Assembly (NCBI GenBank): GCA_018374635.1
Contig: JAHAEW010000004.1
Location: forward strand, 11,141 to 75,140
From: Clostridiales bacterium
Lineage (GTDB): Bacteria; Bacillota; Clostridia; Oscillospirales; Oscillospiraceae
Direction of reading: 5' to 3'
DNA length: 64,000 bases
This document shows positions 8,452 to 16,802 of the stretch, one piece after another; position 1 is the stretch's first letter, and each line of letters begins with the position of its first letter. The translations under genes were made by a program, and so were the position numbers. A model generated the notes under the pieces. The model saw only the letters and a program-made list of their open reading frames with translations, was not told where the DNA came from and searched no databases.

Positions 8452-8897
8452 TTCCACTCCTCCAATGTCCGGCGCACCGCCCGGGCCGCTCCGGCCACGG
8501 CCCGGTGGTCTCCGTTGCGGGAGACCATGCCGGCGATCAGTTCTCCGCCCTCACAGATGGCGGGAAAGAAAAAGGTACACTCCCCAGGCGCGTCGGCCAC
8601 GCTGACGGGGATGCCCAGGCTCCGGGCCTCCTCCCCCGCCGCGGCGTTCACCTGGCGGTCGTCGGTGGCGGCCACCGCCAGGTCCGCCCCGGTCAGATCC
8701 CCCGGGGCATAGGGGCGCAGCACATACTCCGCGCCCGCCAGCCGCTCCTTCACCCGGGGGGCCACCACCCGCACCCGGGCCCCAAAGCGCAGCAGCGCGC
8801 CGGTGCGCCGGGCGGCTACCGTTCCGCCGCCCACCACCACGGCCAGCTTGCCCTGCAAGTCCACAAAGAGGGGAAACAGCATTCGGTTTGCTTCCAT
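8448..8897 (-). CDS. sirC: Precorrin-2 dehydrogenase (Rossmann-only CysG N-domain type)
   Basis: A 149-residue NAD-dependent enzyme oxidising precorrin-2 to sirohydrochlorin. It begins FPLFVDLQGKLAVVVGGGTVAARR, the glycine-rich Rossmann loop of the CysG/Met8p N-terminal domain, and has AATDDRQVN and FFFPAICEGGELIAGM downstream. It stops after the NAD domain and lacks the C-terminal half found in Met8p or CysG. Metal insertion is therefore left to CbiK, encoded in the same block. Its stop overlaps hemC (ATGA). The ATG at 8897 lies 12 bases after the hemA stop. Confidence 0.9.
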   Translation of the reverse strand: MEANRMLFPLFVDLQGKLAVVVGGGTVAARRTGALLRFGARVRVVAPRVKERLAGAEYVLRPYAPGDLTGADLAVAATDDRQVNAAAGEEARSLGIPVSVADAPGECTFFFPAICEGGELIAGMVSRNGDHRAVAGAARAVRRTLEEWK

Positions 8898-8909
8898 GGC
8901 CCCTCCTCT

Positions 8910-10088
8910 CTATGCCCGGGTGTGGGCGCGGATCTTGCGGGCACAGTGGGTCAGATCCTCCGCGCTCAAACAGCCCTTCAGATTCCCGGCCAGCAGCTCC
9001 ACCGCCCGGCTCACCGCCAGCTCGGCGGCCTCTTCGGGTTCCAGCTCCGCGCATCCGGCGGCCAGCACCCGCTCCAGCACCGCCGCCTTGACCTCTTCGA
9101 TGGCCCCCAGGCTGGAGCGGTAACCCTCCCACTGGCGGAAGCGCTCCATGGCGGCGGCGAGGATGGCCTCTCCCTCCGGCGGGATCACCCGCTCCACGCC
9201 GCAGCCCAGGGTGTCGATGTTGTAGAGGGTCACGCCCGCCCGCTCCCCCACCTGGGGGGCGATGTCCCGGGGGATGGCCAGATCCACCAGCAGGCGCGGG
9301 GGGCGGGAGAGGGCGGCATACTCCTCCTCCCCCACCGTGTAGTGGGGGCTGGTGGTGGCTGAGAGAAGAAGATCCATCCCCTCCATGGCCCGGTAGCGCT
9401 CCTCATAGGGGGCCACCGCGCACCCGGCGGGGACCACGGTCTCCCCATGGCGGTAGGTGCGCAGGGTCACCGTCACGGCGCACCCCGCCTCCCGCAGGAG
9501 CCGGGCGGAGAGCCGCCCCATCTCCCCGTTGCCGATGACCAGCGCCCGCTTGCCGGCAAGCCCCCCGGTCTCCTCCCGGAGGACCTCCACCGCCCGGGCC
9601 GCCGAGGAGGGGGACACGCCGCTCACGCGCACCTTGCTCCGGAGCTCTTTCCCGGCCGACACCGCAATGCGGAAGAGGGTCTCCAGCACGCTGTCGGCGC
9701 TCCCCGCCCGCCGGGCGATGGTCAGAGCCTCCCGCACCTGGGAGAGGATCTGATCCTCCCCCCAGATCCGGGAGCGCAGGCCGGCGGCCACCTCAAAGAG
9801 GTGGCGTCCCGCCTCCTCCCCCGACAGGGTCCGGAAGGCGCCGTCAAAGAGGGAGCGCTCCACCCCCGCGGCCTCGCACAGGAGCTGGGGGCCGGGGGGC
9901 AGTTCCCCCTCCCAGGAGCAGTAGAGCTCGGTGCGGTTGCAGGTGGAGAGGAGGACGCAGCCCCGGATGCCGGGACGGCGGGCCAGCTGGGCGCAGACCT
10001 CCTCCACCCGGCCCTTGGTAAAGGAGAGCCGCTCCCGCAGGGCGATGGGGGCCCGCCGGTCGCTCAAACCGCAGTAATAAATTCCCAT
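8910..10088 (-). CDS. hemA: Glutamyl-tRNA reductase
   Basis: A 392-residue enzyme reducing glutamyl-tRNA to glutamate-1-semialdehyde, the first committed C5 step. It has the catalytic-cysteine signature LLSTCNRTELYCSW, the VRVSGVSPSSAARAVEVL segment, the NADPH site ALVIGNGEMGRLSARLL and a C-terminal helical dimerisation region. The ATG at 10088 lies one base beyond the cbiL stop. The frame continues upstream through cbiL, but nothing there resembles the family. Its place inside a cobalamin-riboswitch-controlled operon suggests that 5-aminolevulinate supply is tuned to corrinoid demand. Confidence 0.95.
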   Translation of the reverse strand: MGIYYCGLSDRRAPIALRERLSFTKGRVEEVCAQLARRPGIRGCVLLSTCNRTELYCSWEGELPPGPQLLCEAAGVERSLFDGAFRTLSGEEAGRHLFEVAAGLRSRIWGEDQILSQVREALTIARRAGSADSVLETLFRIAVSAGKELRSKVRVSGVSPSSAARAVEVLREETGGLAGKRALVIGNGEMGRLSARLLREAGCAVTVTLRTYRHGETVVPAGCAVAPYEERYRAMEGMDLLLSATTSPHYTVGEEEYAALSRPPRLLVDLAIPRDIAPQVGERAGVTLYNIDTLGCGVERVIPPEGEAILAAAMERFRQWEGYRSSLGAIEEVKAAVLERVLAAGCAELEPEEAAELAVSRAVELLAGNLKGCLSAEDLTHCARKIRAHTRA

Positions 10089-10089
10089 C

Positions 10090-10782
10090 TCAGTCCCGGT
10101 CCTTTCCCGGCGTGAAGAGGACGGAGAAATAGCGGCTCTCCGGGTCCATGTCGGCCGCCCGGGGCCAGACCCGCTCCTCCTCCATGCCACAGTTGGAGAC
10201 CGCCATGGCCCCCTCCAGCCGTCCATGCCGCTCCAGGGTCTCCAGGAGCCCGCCCAGACGCCGGCCGGCCTTCATGTAGATCTGATTGGCGGGGAAATCC
10301 ACGCAGTCCTCCACGCTGTGGCTGGCCGGGACGATGAGCAGCCGCTCCTCCCCTTGGCACAGGCTGATCCCCAGACGGGCCGCCACGGCGCAGAAAGAGG
10401 GTACCCCGGGGATCAGACGCGCCTCGTAGCCCCGCCCGGCCACCCGCTCATGGAGGTAGAGGTAGGTGGAGTAGACCGACGGGTCCCCCAGGGTGATGAA
10501 GGCCACGTTCTTCCCCTGGTCCAGCAGGGCGCACAGGGTGTCGGCGTTTGCCTCATAGCTCTGCGCCAGCAGTTCCTTATCCCGCACCATGGGCGTGGGG
10601 CAGGAGATGAGCTCTTTCCCCTCGATATAGGCCTGCACGATCTTGCGGGCGGTCTGTTCCCCGCTGCCCTTGTCGGGCATGGCCACCACGTCGGCCTCCC
10701 GCAGAATGCGCACCGCCTTCAGCGTGAGCAGCTCCGGGTCCCCGGGCCCCACCCCCACGCCGTACAGTATTCCTCGCTTCAT
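10090..10782 (-). CDS. cbiL: Cobalt-factor II (precorrin-2) C20-methyltransferase
   Basis: A 230-residue tetrapyrrole methylase beginning YGVGVGPGDPELLTLKAV, with the second SAM motif FITLGDPSVYSTYLYL and the VPSFCAVAARLG segment diagnostic of the C20 enzyme (CobI/CbiL). It adds the C20 methyl that is later lost during ring contraction. Its ATG overlaps the cbiO stop by ATGA and hemA begins one base after its stop. The gene therefore sits between the cobalt importer and the early tetrapyrrole genes, apart from the other cbi methylases upstream. Confidence 0.94.
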   Translation of the reverse strand: MKRGILYGVGVGPGDPELLTLKAVRILREADVVAMPDKGSGEQTARKIVQAYIEGKELISCPTPMVRDKELLAQSYEANADTLCALLDQGKNVAFITLGDPSVYSTYLYLHERVAGRGYEARLIPGVPSFCAVAARLGISLCQGEERLLIVPASHSVEDCVDFPANQIYMKAGRRLGGLLETLERHGRLEGAMAVSNCGMEEERVWPRAADMDPESRYFSVLFTPGKDRD

Positions 10783-11633
10783 CTCGTTTCCTCCTTGTTG
10801 AGCAGCTCTAATACGGCCCGGCGGACTGCGCCGATCGTGGCGGCCGAACGGGGCAGGTCCACCCCGTCCTCCTCCGCCAGGATCTCCATCAGATGGGCCA
10901 TCCGGGGCAGGCGCAGGTGGTTCTCCCGCAGCAGTCCGGGCCGGCAGACCAGCTCCTCCGCCGGCCCCTCCCCCGCCACGCGCCCTCCACTGAGCACATA
11001 GGCGTAGTCGCAGTAGAGAGGCACGATATCCATATCGTGGGTGGCCAGCAGAATGGTCATCTCCAGCTGATCCCGCAGGGCGGTGAGCAGGCGCATCAGC
11101 TCGCTCACCCCCTGGGGGTCCAGCCCCGCGGTGGGCTCATCCAAAATCATCACGCTGGGCTCCATCACCAGGACCCCGGCGATGGCCACCCGCTTCTTTT
11201 GCCCATAGGAGAGGGCGTGGGTGGGCTTGTCCCGCAGGGCGGTCACACCCGTGCGCTCCATGGCCAGCTCCACCCGCCGTCGCACCTCCTCCGGAGGCAG
11301 GCCCAGGTTCACCGCTCCGAAGGAGATGTCCCGGTACACGTCGGCGGAGAAGAGCTGGTCGTCCGGGTCCTGAAAGACGATGCCCACCCGCCGGCGCAGC
11401 TCGGGCAGGTCCCGGCGGGTATAGGATACCTCCTTCCCGTCCAGCAGCACCCGCCCCCCGGAGGGGGTGAGCACTCCGTTCAGGTTGAGAAAGAGGGTGG
11501 ACTTGCCCGCGCCGTTGGCCCCCAAGATCCCCGTGACCGCCCCCCGGGCGGCCCGGATGGAGATGGCGTCCAGGGCCCGGGTGCCGTCCTCATAAGTATA
11601 GCACAGTTCCCTTGTCTCAATGGCGTAGTTCAT
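10779..11633 (-). CDS. cbiO: Cobalt ECF transporter ATPase CbiO
   Basis: A 284-residue ABC ATPase. It has Walker A GANGAGKST, Q-loop VFQDPDDQLF, a signature variant ALSYGQKKRVAIAG, Walker B VMILDEPTAGLD and switch histidine LATHD. The FQDPDDQLFS form is typical of energy-coupling-factor ATPases. It powers Co2+ uptake together with CbiM, CbiN and CbiQ. The ATG at 11633 makes an ATGA overlap with cbiQ, and the stop makes another with cbiL. The frame is open far upstream inside cbiQ, but that is a shadow. Confidence 0.95.
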   Translation of the reverse strand: MNYAIETRELCYTYEDGTRALDAISIRAARGAVTGILGANGAGKSTLFLNLNGVLTPSGGRVLLDGKEVSYTRRDLPELRRRVGIVFQDPDDQLFSADVYRDISFGAVNLGLPPEEVRRRVELAMERTGVTALRDKPTHALSYGQKKRVAIAGVLVMEPSVMILDEPTAGLDPQGVSELMRLLTALRDQLEMTILLATHDMDIVPLYCDYAYVLSGGRVAGEGPAEELVCRPGLLRENHLRLPRMAHLMEILAEEDGVDLPRSAATIGAVRRAVLELLNKEETR

Positions 11634-12412
11634 CCCAGCAAGCTCCTTTCCAGCGCCAGCGCGCCCAGCTGCGCCGCGCTCACTCCGGCCAGCACGGCAT
11701 AGAGCCATTCCCCCGGCGCCGCGTCGGCGGGCAGGGTGTCCAGCCGCCCCTTGTAACCCCGGGATTCCAGGGCAGTAAAAGAGCGTTCCCCCTGCCGCCA
11801 GGCCCGGAGGAAGAGCATGGAGACCAGAGTTCCCAGGCTCTCCAGGCTCCTGCGCCAGCCCTGGTAGCCCAGCCTGGACTCCTGGGCCACCCGGATGCGC
11901 CCGGCGGTGTCCGTGAGGACAAAGATGAAGCGGTAGATCAGCTCCATCAGTTCCACCAGCAGCTTGGGCACCCGCAGCCGCTCCAGGGCCAGAGTCACAT
12001 CGGTGACAGGCGTATTCAGGGAGAGGAAATACATGGCCGACACCGCCCCCACGGCCTTGCACAGCACCATGAGGCTCAGGTCCCGGTATTCCGCCGTGAT
12101 CCCCCAGCGGAAGCGGCCCAAAAGCTCCACCGACCACAGCGCGCCCTCCTCCGGTGACAGGGGGCGCACCAGGATGGTGAGACAGCCCACGGCCAGAAAG
12201 GCCAGCGGGATCTTCAGAAAACGGAGGACCGTCCTCAGCCTCTGCCCGCCCAGCCATACATTGAGTCCCCCCATCAAAAGGAGGGTGGCCGCCCCCACCA
12301 CGGCGCTGTCGCAGCACACGCACAGGAGCAGGGGGATCAGCGACAGCCACAGCTTTGGGATGGCGTCCACCCGCCGCAGGCGGGAGGCATAGGCATAGCG
12401 ATCGGTCCCCAT
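11630..12412 (-). CDS. cbiQ: Cobalt ECF transporter transmembrane protein CbiQ
   Basis: A 260-residue membrane protein with about five hydrophobic segments and the long cytoplasmic coupling helix region containing ALESRGYKG, the EcfT-type signature that contacts the ATPase. It starts RYAYASRLRRVDAIPKLW, as CbiQ proteins do. It lies four bases after cbiN and overlaps cbiO. Role: the energy-coupling transmembrane subunit of the CbiMNQO cobalt importer. Confidence 0.93.
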   Translation of the reverse strand: MGTDRYAYASRLRRVDAIPKLWLSLIPLLLCVCCDSAVVGAATLLLMGGLNVWLGGQRLRTVLRFLKIPLAFLAVGCLTILVRPLSPEEGALWSVELLGRFRWGITAEYRDLSLMVLCKAVGAVSAMYFLSLNTPVTDVTLALERLRVPKLLVELMELIYRFIFVLTDTAGRIRVAQESRLGYQGWRRSLESLGTLVSMLFLRAWRQGERSFTALESRGYKGRLDTLPADAAPGEWLYAVLAGVSAAQLGALALERSLLG

Positions 12413-12416
12413 ATGG

Positions 12417-12707
12417 TCACGCGTCCTTGCTGTCCGGTTTCCGGGCGGTGATGCGGCCCAGGATAAAGCACACCACGCCGGACCCTACCGCCGCCTGGAG
12501 GGCGAAGAGCAGAGATTCGATCTCACCGCTGGCCGGCTCCAGGATGGGCTCAAACCAGGGTTCAAACCCGGGCACGCTCTCCTCCACCAGTTCGGCGGCC
12601 ATACCGTCGGCTCCGCCGAACTCAGCATCCCGGCACAGCCACAGGGGGGCCGCCGCCAGCAGGACCACCAATAAAATGAGCACCGTATTTTTCTGCCAGA
12701 CTTTCAT
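12417..12707 (-). CDS. cbiN: Cobalt transport protein CbiN
   Basis: A 96-residue protein with two transmembrane helices (about residues 5-24 and 70-88) joined by an acidic extracytoplasmic loop containing FGGADGMAAELVEE, as in CbiN. The start at 12707 has a GGAGGG site 7 bases before it. Upstream codons in the same frame overlap cbiM and were dropped. CbiN is needed for substrate loading of CbiM. The position cbiM-N-Q-O is canonical. Confidence 0.9.
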   Translation of the reverse strand: MKVWQKNTVLILLVVLLAAAPLWLCRDAEFGGADGMAAELVEESVPGFEPWFEPILEPASGEIESLLFALQAAVGSGVVCFILGRITARKPDSKDA

Positions 12708-12720
12708 GTTCCGTCCCTCC

Positions 12721-13434
12721 TTACAGCACCGAGAGCTCCAGCAGCTCGTCCCGGGCATACTTCTCCAGCACGTTGAAGACCACCACCGTCAGCAGTCCCT
12801 CGGCCACAGCCAGGGGGAGCTGGGTGACGGCAAAAATGGTCAGATACTCTCCGATGTTGCCGTAGACCACGCCCAGCTGTACCGAGGTGGTCACATAGGT
12901 CATCAGGTCCCCCAGGGCCGCGGCGCAGAAGACCGCCACAGCGGGACGGACCTTCAGCTGCTTGAGCAGCAGGTACACGCCCCAGGAGACAAAAGGCCCC
13001 ACGATGGCCATGGAAAAGACATTGGCCCCCAGGGTGGTAATGCCGCCATGGGCCAGCAGAAGGGCCTGGAAGAGCAGCACGATGAGCCCCAGCACTGTGG
13101 TGGCGGTGGGTCCGAAGAGGATGGCGCCCAGCCCCACACCGGTGGGATGAGAGCAGGAGCCGGAAGCCGAGGGGAGCTTGAGGGCCGAAAGCACGAAGGC
13201 GAACGCGCCGCACATGGCCAAAAGCACCTTGGCCCGGGGATAGTCCCGCACTCTCTTCTGGATGGAGCGCAGCCCGGCGACCACAAAGGGCGCACACACG
13301 GCCATCCAGCCAAAGACCCAGGGCCGGGGGAGATAGCCCTCGGCAATGTGCATGGCCGAGGCGCTCACCGAGAGCAGGCCCAGCGCCATGCACAGGGCGG
13401 CGGACAGGCGGACACAGGAATCCAATCGTTTCAT
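12721..13434 (-). CDS. cbiM: Cobalt ECF transporter substrate-binding protein CbiM
   Basis: A 237-residue protein. A signal peptide (residues 1-27, ending SVSASA) is followed by MHIAEGYLP. The Met-His pair right after cleavage is the N-terminal metal-binding end of Cbi[24 protein letters not shown] gives the conserved histidine segment, and there are about six further membrane helices. The ATG at 13434 was chosen over a TTG at 13455 because it places the signal peptide normally; an AAAGGAT site precedes it. It is the first gene after the second cobalamin riboswitch, so cobalt import is expected to be repressed by cobalamin. Confidence 0.93.
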   Translation of the reverse strand: MKRLDSCVRLSAALCMALGLLSVSASAMHIAEGYLPRPWVFGWMAVCAPFVVAGLRSIQKRVRDYPRAKVLLAMCGAFAFVLSALKLPSASGSCSHPTGVGLGAILFGPTATTVLGLIVLLFQALLLAHGGITTLGANVFSMAIVGPFVSWGVYLLLKQLKVRPAVAVFCAAALGDLMTYVTTSVQLGVVYGNIGEYLTIFAVTQLPLAVAEGLLTVVVFNVLEKYARDELLELSVL

Positions 13435-13507
13435 GGTACATTCATCCTTTCCCAATTTGCACTTTGGTTGAAGGTCCCGCCCAAGCGGGACGGTCCTGCG
13501 TCCGGAC

Positions 13508-13546
13508 TCACCCGGTACCGTTTTCTGCGTTCCACTGCTTCTTCAC
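13508..13546 (-). CDS. Possible 12-residue leader peptide between riboswitch and cbiM
   Basis: A GTG at 13546 follows an exact AGGAGG (13557-13562) by 10 bases and opens a 12-codon frame reading [12 protein letters not shown] before TGA at 13508. It lies between the aptamer and cbiM, upstream of a small GC-rich hairpin (13474-13491). The site is stronger than that of cbiM itself. Nothing else supports it, so it may be chance. Confidence 0.25.
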   Translation of the reverse strand: MKKQWNAENGTG

Positions 13547-13601
13547 GGGAAACACACCTCCTATCCTCCGTAGCGGTATGGTTTGCCGGCATGGGCCGGT
13601 G

Positions 13602-13776
13602 TGGTCTGCGGCAGGTCTTCCGACTCTGGCCTCATGGCTCGCCCGCGTCTTCCCAGCCCGAAGGGGGCCAGTGACTGTGTGCGGGTCCGCTCTTCCATCA
13701 CGGCAGCGGGACTGTGCGGGACTCTCACCCGTCTTCCCTTTTAAAACCGCCCCGCAGGGCAGTTACCGCAGACCAT
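13602..13776 (-). ncRNA. Cobalamin riboswitch of the cbiMNQO-cbiL-hem segment
   Basis: On the minus strand a 9-bp closing stem (13768-13776 with 13602-13610) encloses the usual conserved pieces. These are an AAAGGGAA-type start, GGGTGAGAGTCCCGC-like J elements, the AGTCCCGCTGCCGTGA segment and a B12-box variant ending GACCTGCC. No consensus promoter was found between the cbiK stop and the aptamer, only a ccggagc/gctccgg hairpin at 13791-13806. The element may therefore act on read-through transcripts as well as local ones. The expression platform downstream is not a clear terminator. Confidence 0.9.
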
Positions 13777-13823
13777 CTCTTCAATATCCCGGAGCACGCT
13801 CCGGTGAGAAAGCGTCCCGCCAC

Positions 13824-14630
13824 TCAGTCCGGGCGCTTGTCTCTCTCTTCTTCCCCCTGGGCCGCCAGGGCGTGGCCGGCAAAGAGGGCGCGGAAGGCCG
13901 GGTACTCCCCCAGGCCCCGCAGCACGCACTCCACCGCATAGCCCTCCCGCTCCAGGCGGCTCTTCCAGGAGTCCTCCTCCCCGCCCGCCATGTCGTTGGC
14001 GGCGTGGTCCCCCGCCACCACCATGAATGGCTGAAGCCGTACCCGCCGCACGCCGCTGCGCTCCCGCAGGCGGCGCAGGACCTGGTCCAGGGCGGGGTAT
14101 CCCTCCACCGTCCCCAGAAAGGCCCGGTCCCAGCCCCGGTCGTGGAGGGCATACTCCAACAGGGCATAGGCGGAATTGGCAAAATGTGCGCTGCCGTGGC
14201 CCATAAAGACCAGGGCCTCGTCCGCCCCGGGGGCGGGGATGGATTCCATCACCGCATCGGCTGCGGCCAGATAGTCCTCCGCCGTGGTGAGCAGGGGGTT
14301 CCCCACCGCAAAGCGGGCAAAGCGTCCCCGCCAGGGCTCCGCCTGGGCGCAGAGCTTGTCATACTCCTCCCCGTTGAGGATGTGGGTGGGCTGGAGGAGG
14401 ACGTCCTCATAGCCCTGCCGGGCCAGACGCTCCAGCGCCTGGTCCACATTGTCGATGTGCACGCCGTCCCGCTGCGCCAGCTTGCGCAGGATCATGCCGC
14501 TGGTAAAGGCCCGGAACAGGTCCCGTCCCGGCAGGGCGGCGGACACAGCCGCCTCGATGCGGCTGATATTCTTCTCCAGCGTCTCAGGATAGCTGGTCCC
14601 AAAGGAGACCATCAGAAGCGCTTTCTCCAT
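13824..14630 (-). CDS. cbiK: Sirohydrochlorin cobaltochelatase CbiK
   Basis: A 268-residue class-II chelatase inserting Co2+ into sirohydrochlorin, the entry to the anaerobic corrin pathway. It opens MVSFGTSYPETLEKNISRIE, as CbiK proteins do. The metal-binding histidines are expected in LVFMGHGSAHFAN and MVVAGDHAANDMAG, both present. No signal peptide is seen, so it is the cytoplasmic form. It is the last gene of the first riboswitch operon, 18 bases after cbiC. Because SirC here lacks a chelatase domain, CbiK is the only chelatase visible in the window. Confidence 0.94.
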   Translation of the reverse strand: MEKALLMVSFGTSYPETLEKNISRIEAAVSAALPGRDLFRAFTSGMILRKLAQRDGVHIDNVDQALERLARQGYEDVLLQPTHILNGEEYDKLCAQAEPWRGRFARFAVGNPLLTTAEDYLAAADAVMESIPAPGADEALVFMGHGSAHFANSAYALLEYALHDRGWDRAFLGTVEGYPALDQVLRRLRERSGVRRVRLQPFMVVAGDHAANDMAGGEEDSWKSRLEREGYAVECVLRGLGEYPAFRALFAGHALAAQGEEERDKRPD

Positions 14631-14648
14631 GGTATCTCACCTCACGTA

Positions 14649-15296
14649 TCACTCTCTCCGGTCGCCGGAGGCCAGGTAGAGCAGGGCGTTGCAGATGGCG
14701 GCGGCGATGTTGCTCCCCCCCTTGCGGCCCCGGGCCACGATGTGCTCCCCTCCCATGGAGAGGAGCAGTTCCTTGGACTCCACCACGTTGACAAAACCCA
14801 CCGGCACGCCGATGACCAGCTCGGGCCGGAGCCGTCCCTCCTCCATCAGCTGGCAGGCCCGTACCAGGGCGGTGGGGGCGTTGCCCAGAGCCAGGACCAC
14901 GGGGCCATCCAGCCCGGCGGCGCGCTCCATGGAGACGGTGGCGCGGGTCTCCCCCCGCTCCCTGGCCTCCGCGGCCACGTCCGGGTCGGACATGAAGCAC
15001 ACCACACGGCCGCCGAACCCCTCCAGCACCCGCTTGTTGACGCCCGCGCGGGCCATCTGGGTATCGGTGACGATGGTGCAGCCCTTCCGCAGGGCCTCCA
15101 CTCCCCGTTCCACTGCATGAGGGGAAAAGACCAGGTTGTCGGCGTAGTCAAAATCGGCGCTGGTGTGGATGCACCGCTTCACCACGGCCAGCTGCAGGGC
15201 CGGGATGTCCCGCTCCCCCAGCTCGGCGGCGATGAGCTCCATGCTCCTGGCCTCGATCTCAGCGGGGGCCACCCGCTGCAAGTGGATCTCTCTCAT
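14649..15296 (-). CDS. cbiC: Cobalt-precorrin-8 methylmutase
   Basis: A 215-residue enzyme moving the C11 methyl to C12 to give cobyrinate. The conserved RCIHTSADFDYADNLVF segment contains the catalytic histidine, and GNAPTALVRA, GVPVGFVNVVESKELL and the C-terminal GRKGGSNIAAAICNALL are all present. Length and order match CbiC/CobH. The start lies 3 bases after the cbiP stop. It is part of the first cobalamin-riboswitch operon. Confidence 0.95.
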   Translation of the reverse strand: MREIHLQRVAPAEIEARSMELIAAELGERDIPALQLAVVKRCIHTSADFDYADNLVFSPHAVERGVEALRKGCTIVTDTQMARAGVNKRVLEGFGGRVVCFMSDPDVAAEARERGETRATVSMERAAGLDGPVVLALGNAPTALVRACQLMEEGRLRPELVIGVPVGFVNVVESKELLLSMGGEHIVARGRKGGSNIAAAICNALLYLASGDRRE

Positions 15297-15299
15297 GTC

Positions 15300-16802
15300 C
15301 TATTCCTCCCGGTTGAGAATGCGGTAGACCCGCTCCATATCCAGCCCCGCCCGCACAGCGTCGGCCAGGATGTCATACTGGCGCTCCTTGTAGTCCGCCC
15401 AGTCCAGGACAGCCTCCTGACTGCCCAGCCCTTTGGCCAGGCGCAGGCAGTTGACCAGCGCTCCGGCACAGCCGCCCTGGTCGAAGAGCCCATGGACATA
15501 GCTGCCCCACACGTTGCCACGGACCAGACCGTCGGCCTTTTCCACCCCGTCCAAGGTGTGCAGGCGGGCGCAGCTGCCGGCAGCCTCTCCCCGGGCGGTC
15601 TCGCCCATGTGGATCTCATAGCCCTCGAACGCTACGCCGTTCATACCCGCGAAAACTCCCTCCAGGCCGTGAAAGACGCCCTGGACCCGGGTGCGGGTCT
15701 TTTCTCCCCGGAACACGGTGCGCCCGGGCAGCAGGCCCAGGCCGGGCAGGCTCCCGCCCCCCTCCACGCCGTCGGGGTCGGAGACCTCCTCTCCCAGCAT
15801 CTGGTATCCGCCGCAGATGCCGATCACCGCGCCGCCCCGGGCGGCGTGCTTGCGGATGGCGCTCTCCAAGCCGCTGGCGCGCAGCCAGCGCAGGTCGTCC
15901 AGGGTGTTTTTGGTGCCGGGGAGCAGGATGAGGTCGGGCTCCCGCAGCTGGGCAGGGGTGGAGACATACCGGATGGAGACCTCTGGAATGCGCTCCAGAG
16001 GGTTGAAGTCGGTGAAATTGGAGAGCTTTGGCAGCCGGATCACAGCCAGATCGATGAGGCCTACCCCGCCGCTGCTCCCCAGCCGCTGGGAGAGGGAGTC
16101 CTCATCATCCAGGTCCACGTTCACCATGGGCACGACTCCGGCCACAGGGATGCCGGTGCGCTCCTCCAGCATGGAAAGGCCCGGGCGGAGGATCTCTATG
16201 TCCCCCCGGAATTTATTGATGACAAAGCCCTTGAGCCGCGCCCGCTCTTCCGCCTCCAGCAGGGCCGCCGTGCCGTAGAGGGAGGCGAACACGCCCCCCC
16301 GGTCGATGTCGCCGCAGAGGAGGACCGGGGCGTCCACCATACCGGCCAGGCCCATGTTCACGATGTCCCCATCCTTCAGGTTGATCTCGGCGGGGCTCCC
16401 CGCCCCCTCGATGACGATCACGTCATATTCCCGCGCCAGGCTCTCATAGGCCTCCAGGATCTCCGGAATGAGCTCCCGCTTGTAGGCGAAATAGTCCCGC
16501 GCCTTCCAGTTGCCCCGGGGCACGCCGTTGACGATGAGCTGGGAGCCCACGTCGCTCACCGGCTTGAGCAGGATGGGGTTCATCCGCACGGAGGGCTCGA
16601 TTCCCGCCGCCTCGGCCTGCATGACCTGGGCCCGGCCCATCTCCAGTCCCTCCCGGGTGATGAAGGAGTTGAGGGCCATGTTCTGGGATTTGAAGGGTGC
16701 TGCCCGGAGTCCATCCTGCCGGAAGATGCGGCAGAGGGCGGCGCACAGGAAGCTCTTCCCCGCGTTGGATGTGGTCCCCTGTACCATGATGCACTTTGCC
16801 AT
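15300..16802 (-). CDS. cbiP: Cobyric acid synthase (amidates b, d, e, g positions)
   Basis: A 500-residue glutamine-dependent amidotransferase. The N-terminal dethiobiotin-synthetase-like ATPase has VQGTTSNAGKSFLCAALCRI and PFKSQNMALNSF. The C-terminal class-I glutaminase has GICGGYQMLG with its cysteine nucleophile and the late IHMGE histidine region. It converts adenosylcobyrinate diamide to cobyric acid. The ATG at 16802 shares one base with the cobD stop (TGATG) and follows a GGAGGTACTGG site. Codons upstream of it are overlap with cobD. Confidence 0.95.
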   Translation of the reverse strand: MAKCIMVQGTTSNAGKSFLCAALCRIFRQDGLRAAPFKSQNMALNSFITREGLEMGRAQVMQAEAAGIEPSVRMNPILLKPVSDVGSQLIVNGVPRGNWKARDYFAYKRELIPEILEAYESLAREYDVIVIEGAGSPAEINLKDGDIVNMGLAGMVDAPVLLCGDIDRGGVFASLYGTAALLEAEERARLKGFVINKFRGDIEILRPGLSMLEERTGIPVAGVVPMVNVDLDDEDSLSQRLGSSGGVGLIDLAVIRLPKLSNFTDFNPLERIPEVSIRYVSTPAQLREPDLILLPGTKNTLDDLRWLRASGLESAIRKHAARGGAVIGICGGYQMLGEEVSDPDGVEGGGSLPGLGLLPGRTVFRGEKTRTRVQGVFHGLEGVFAGMNGVAFEGYEIHMGETARGEAAGSCARLHTLDGVEKADGLVRGNVWGSYVHGLFDQGGCAGALVNCLRLAKGLGSQEAVLDWADYKERQYDILADAVRAGLDMERVYRILNREE

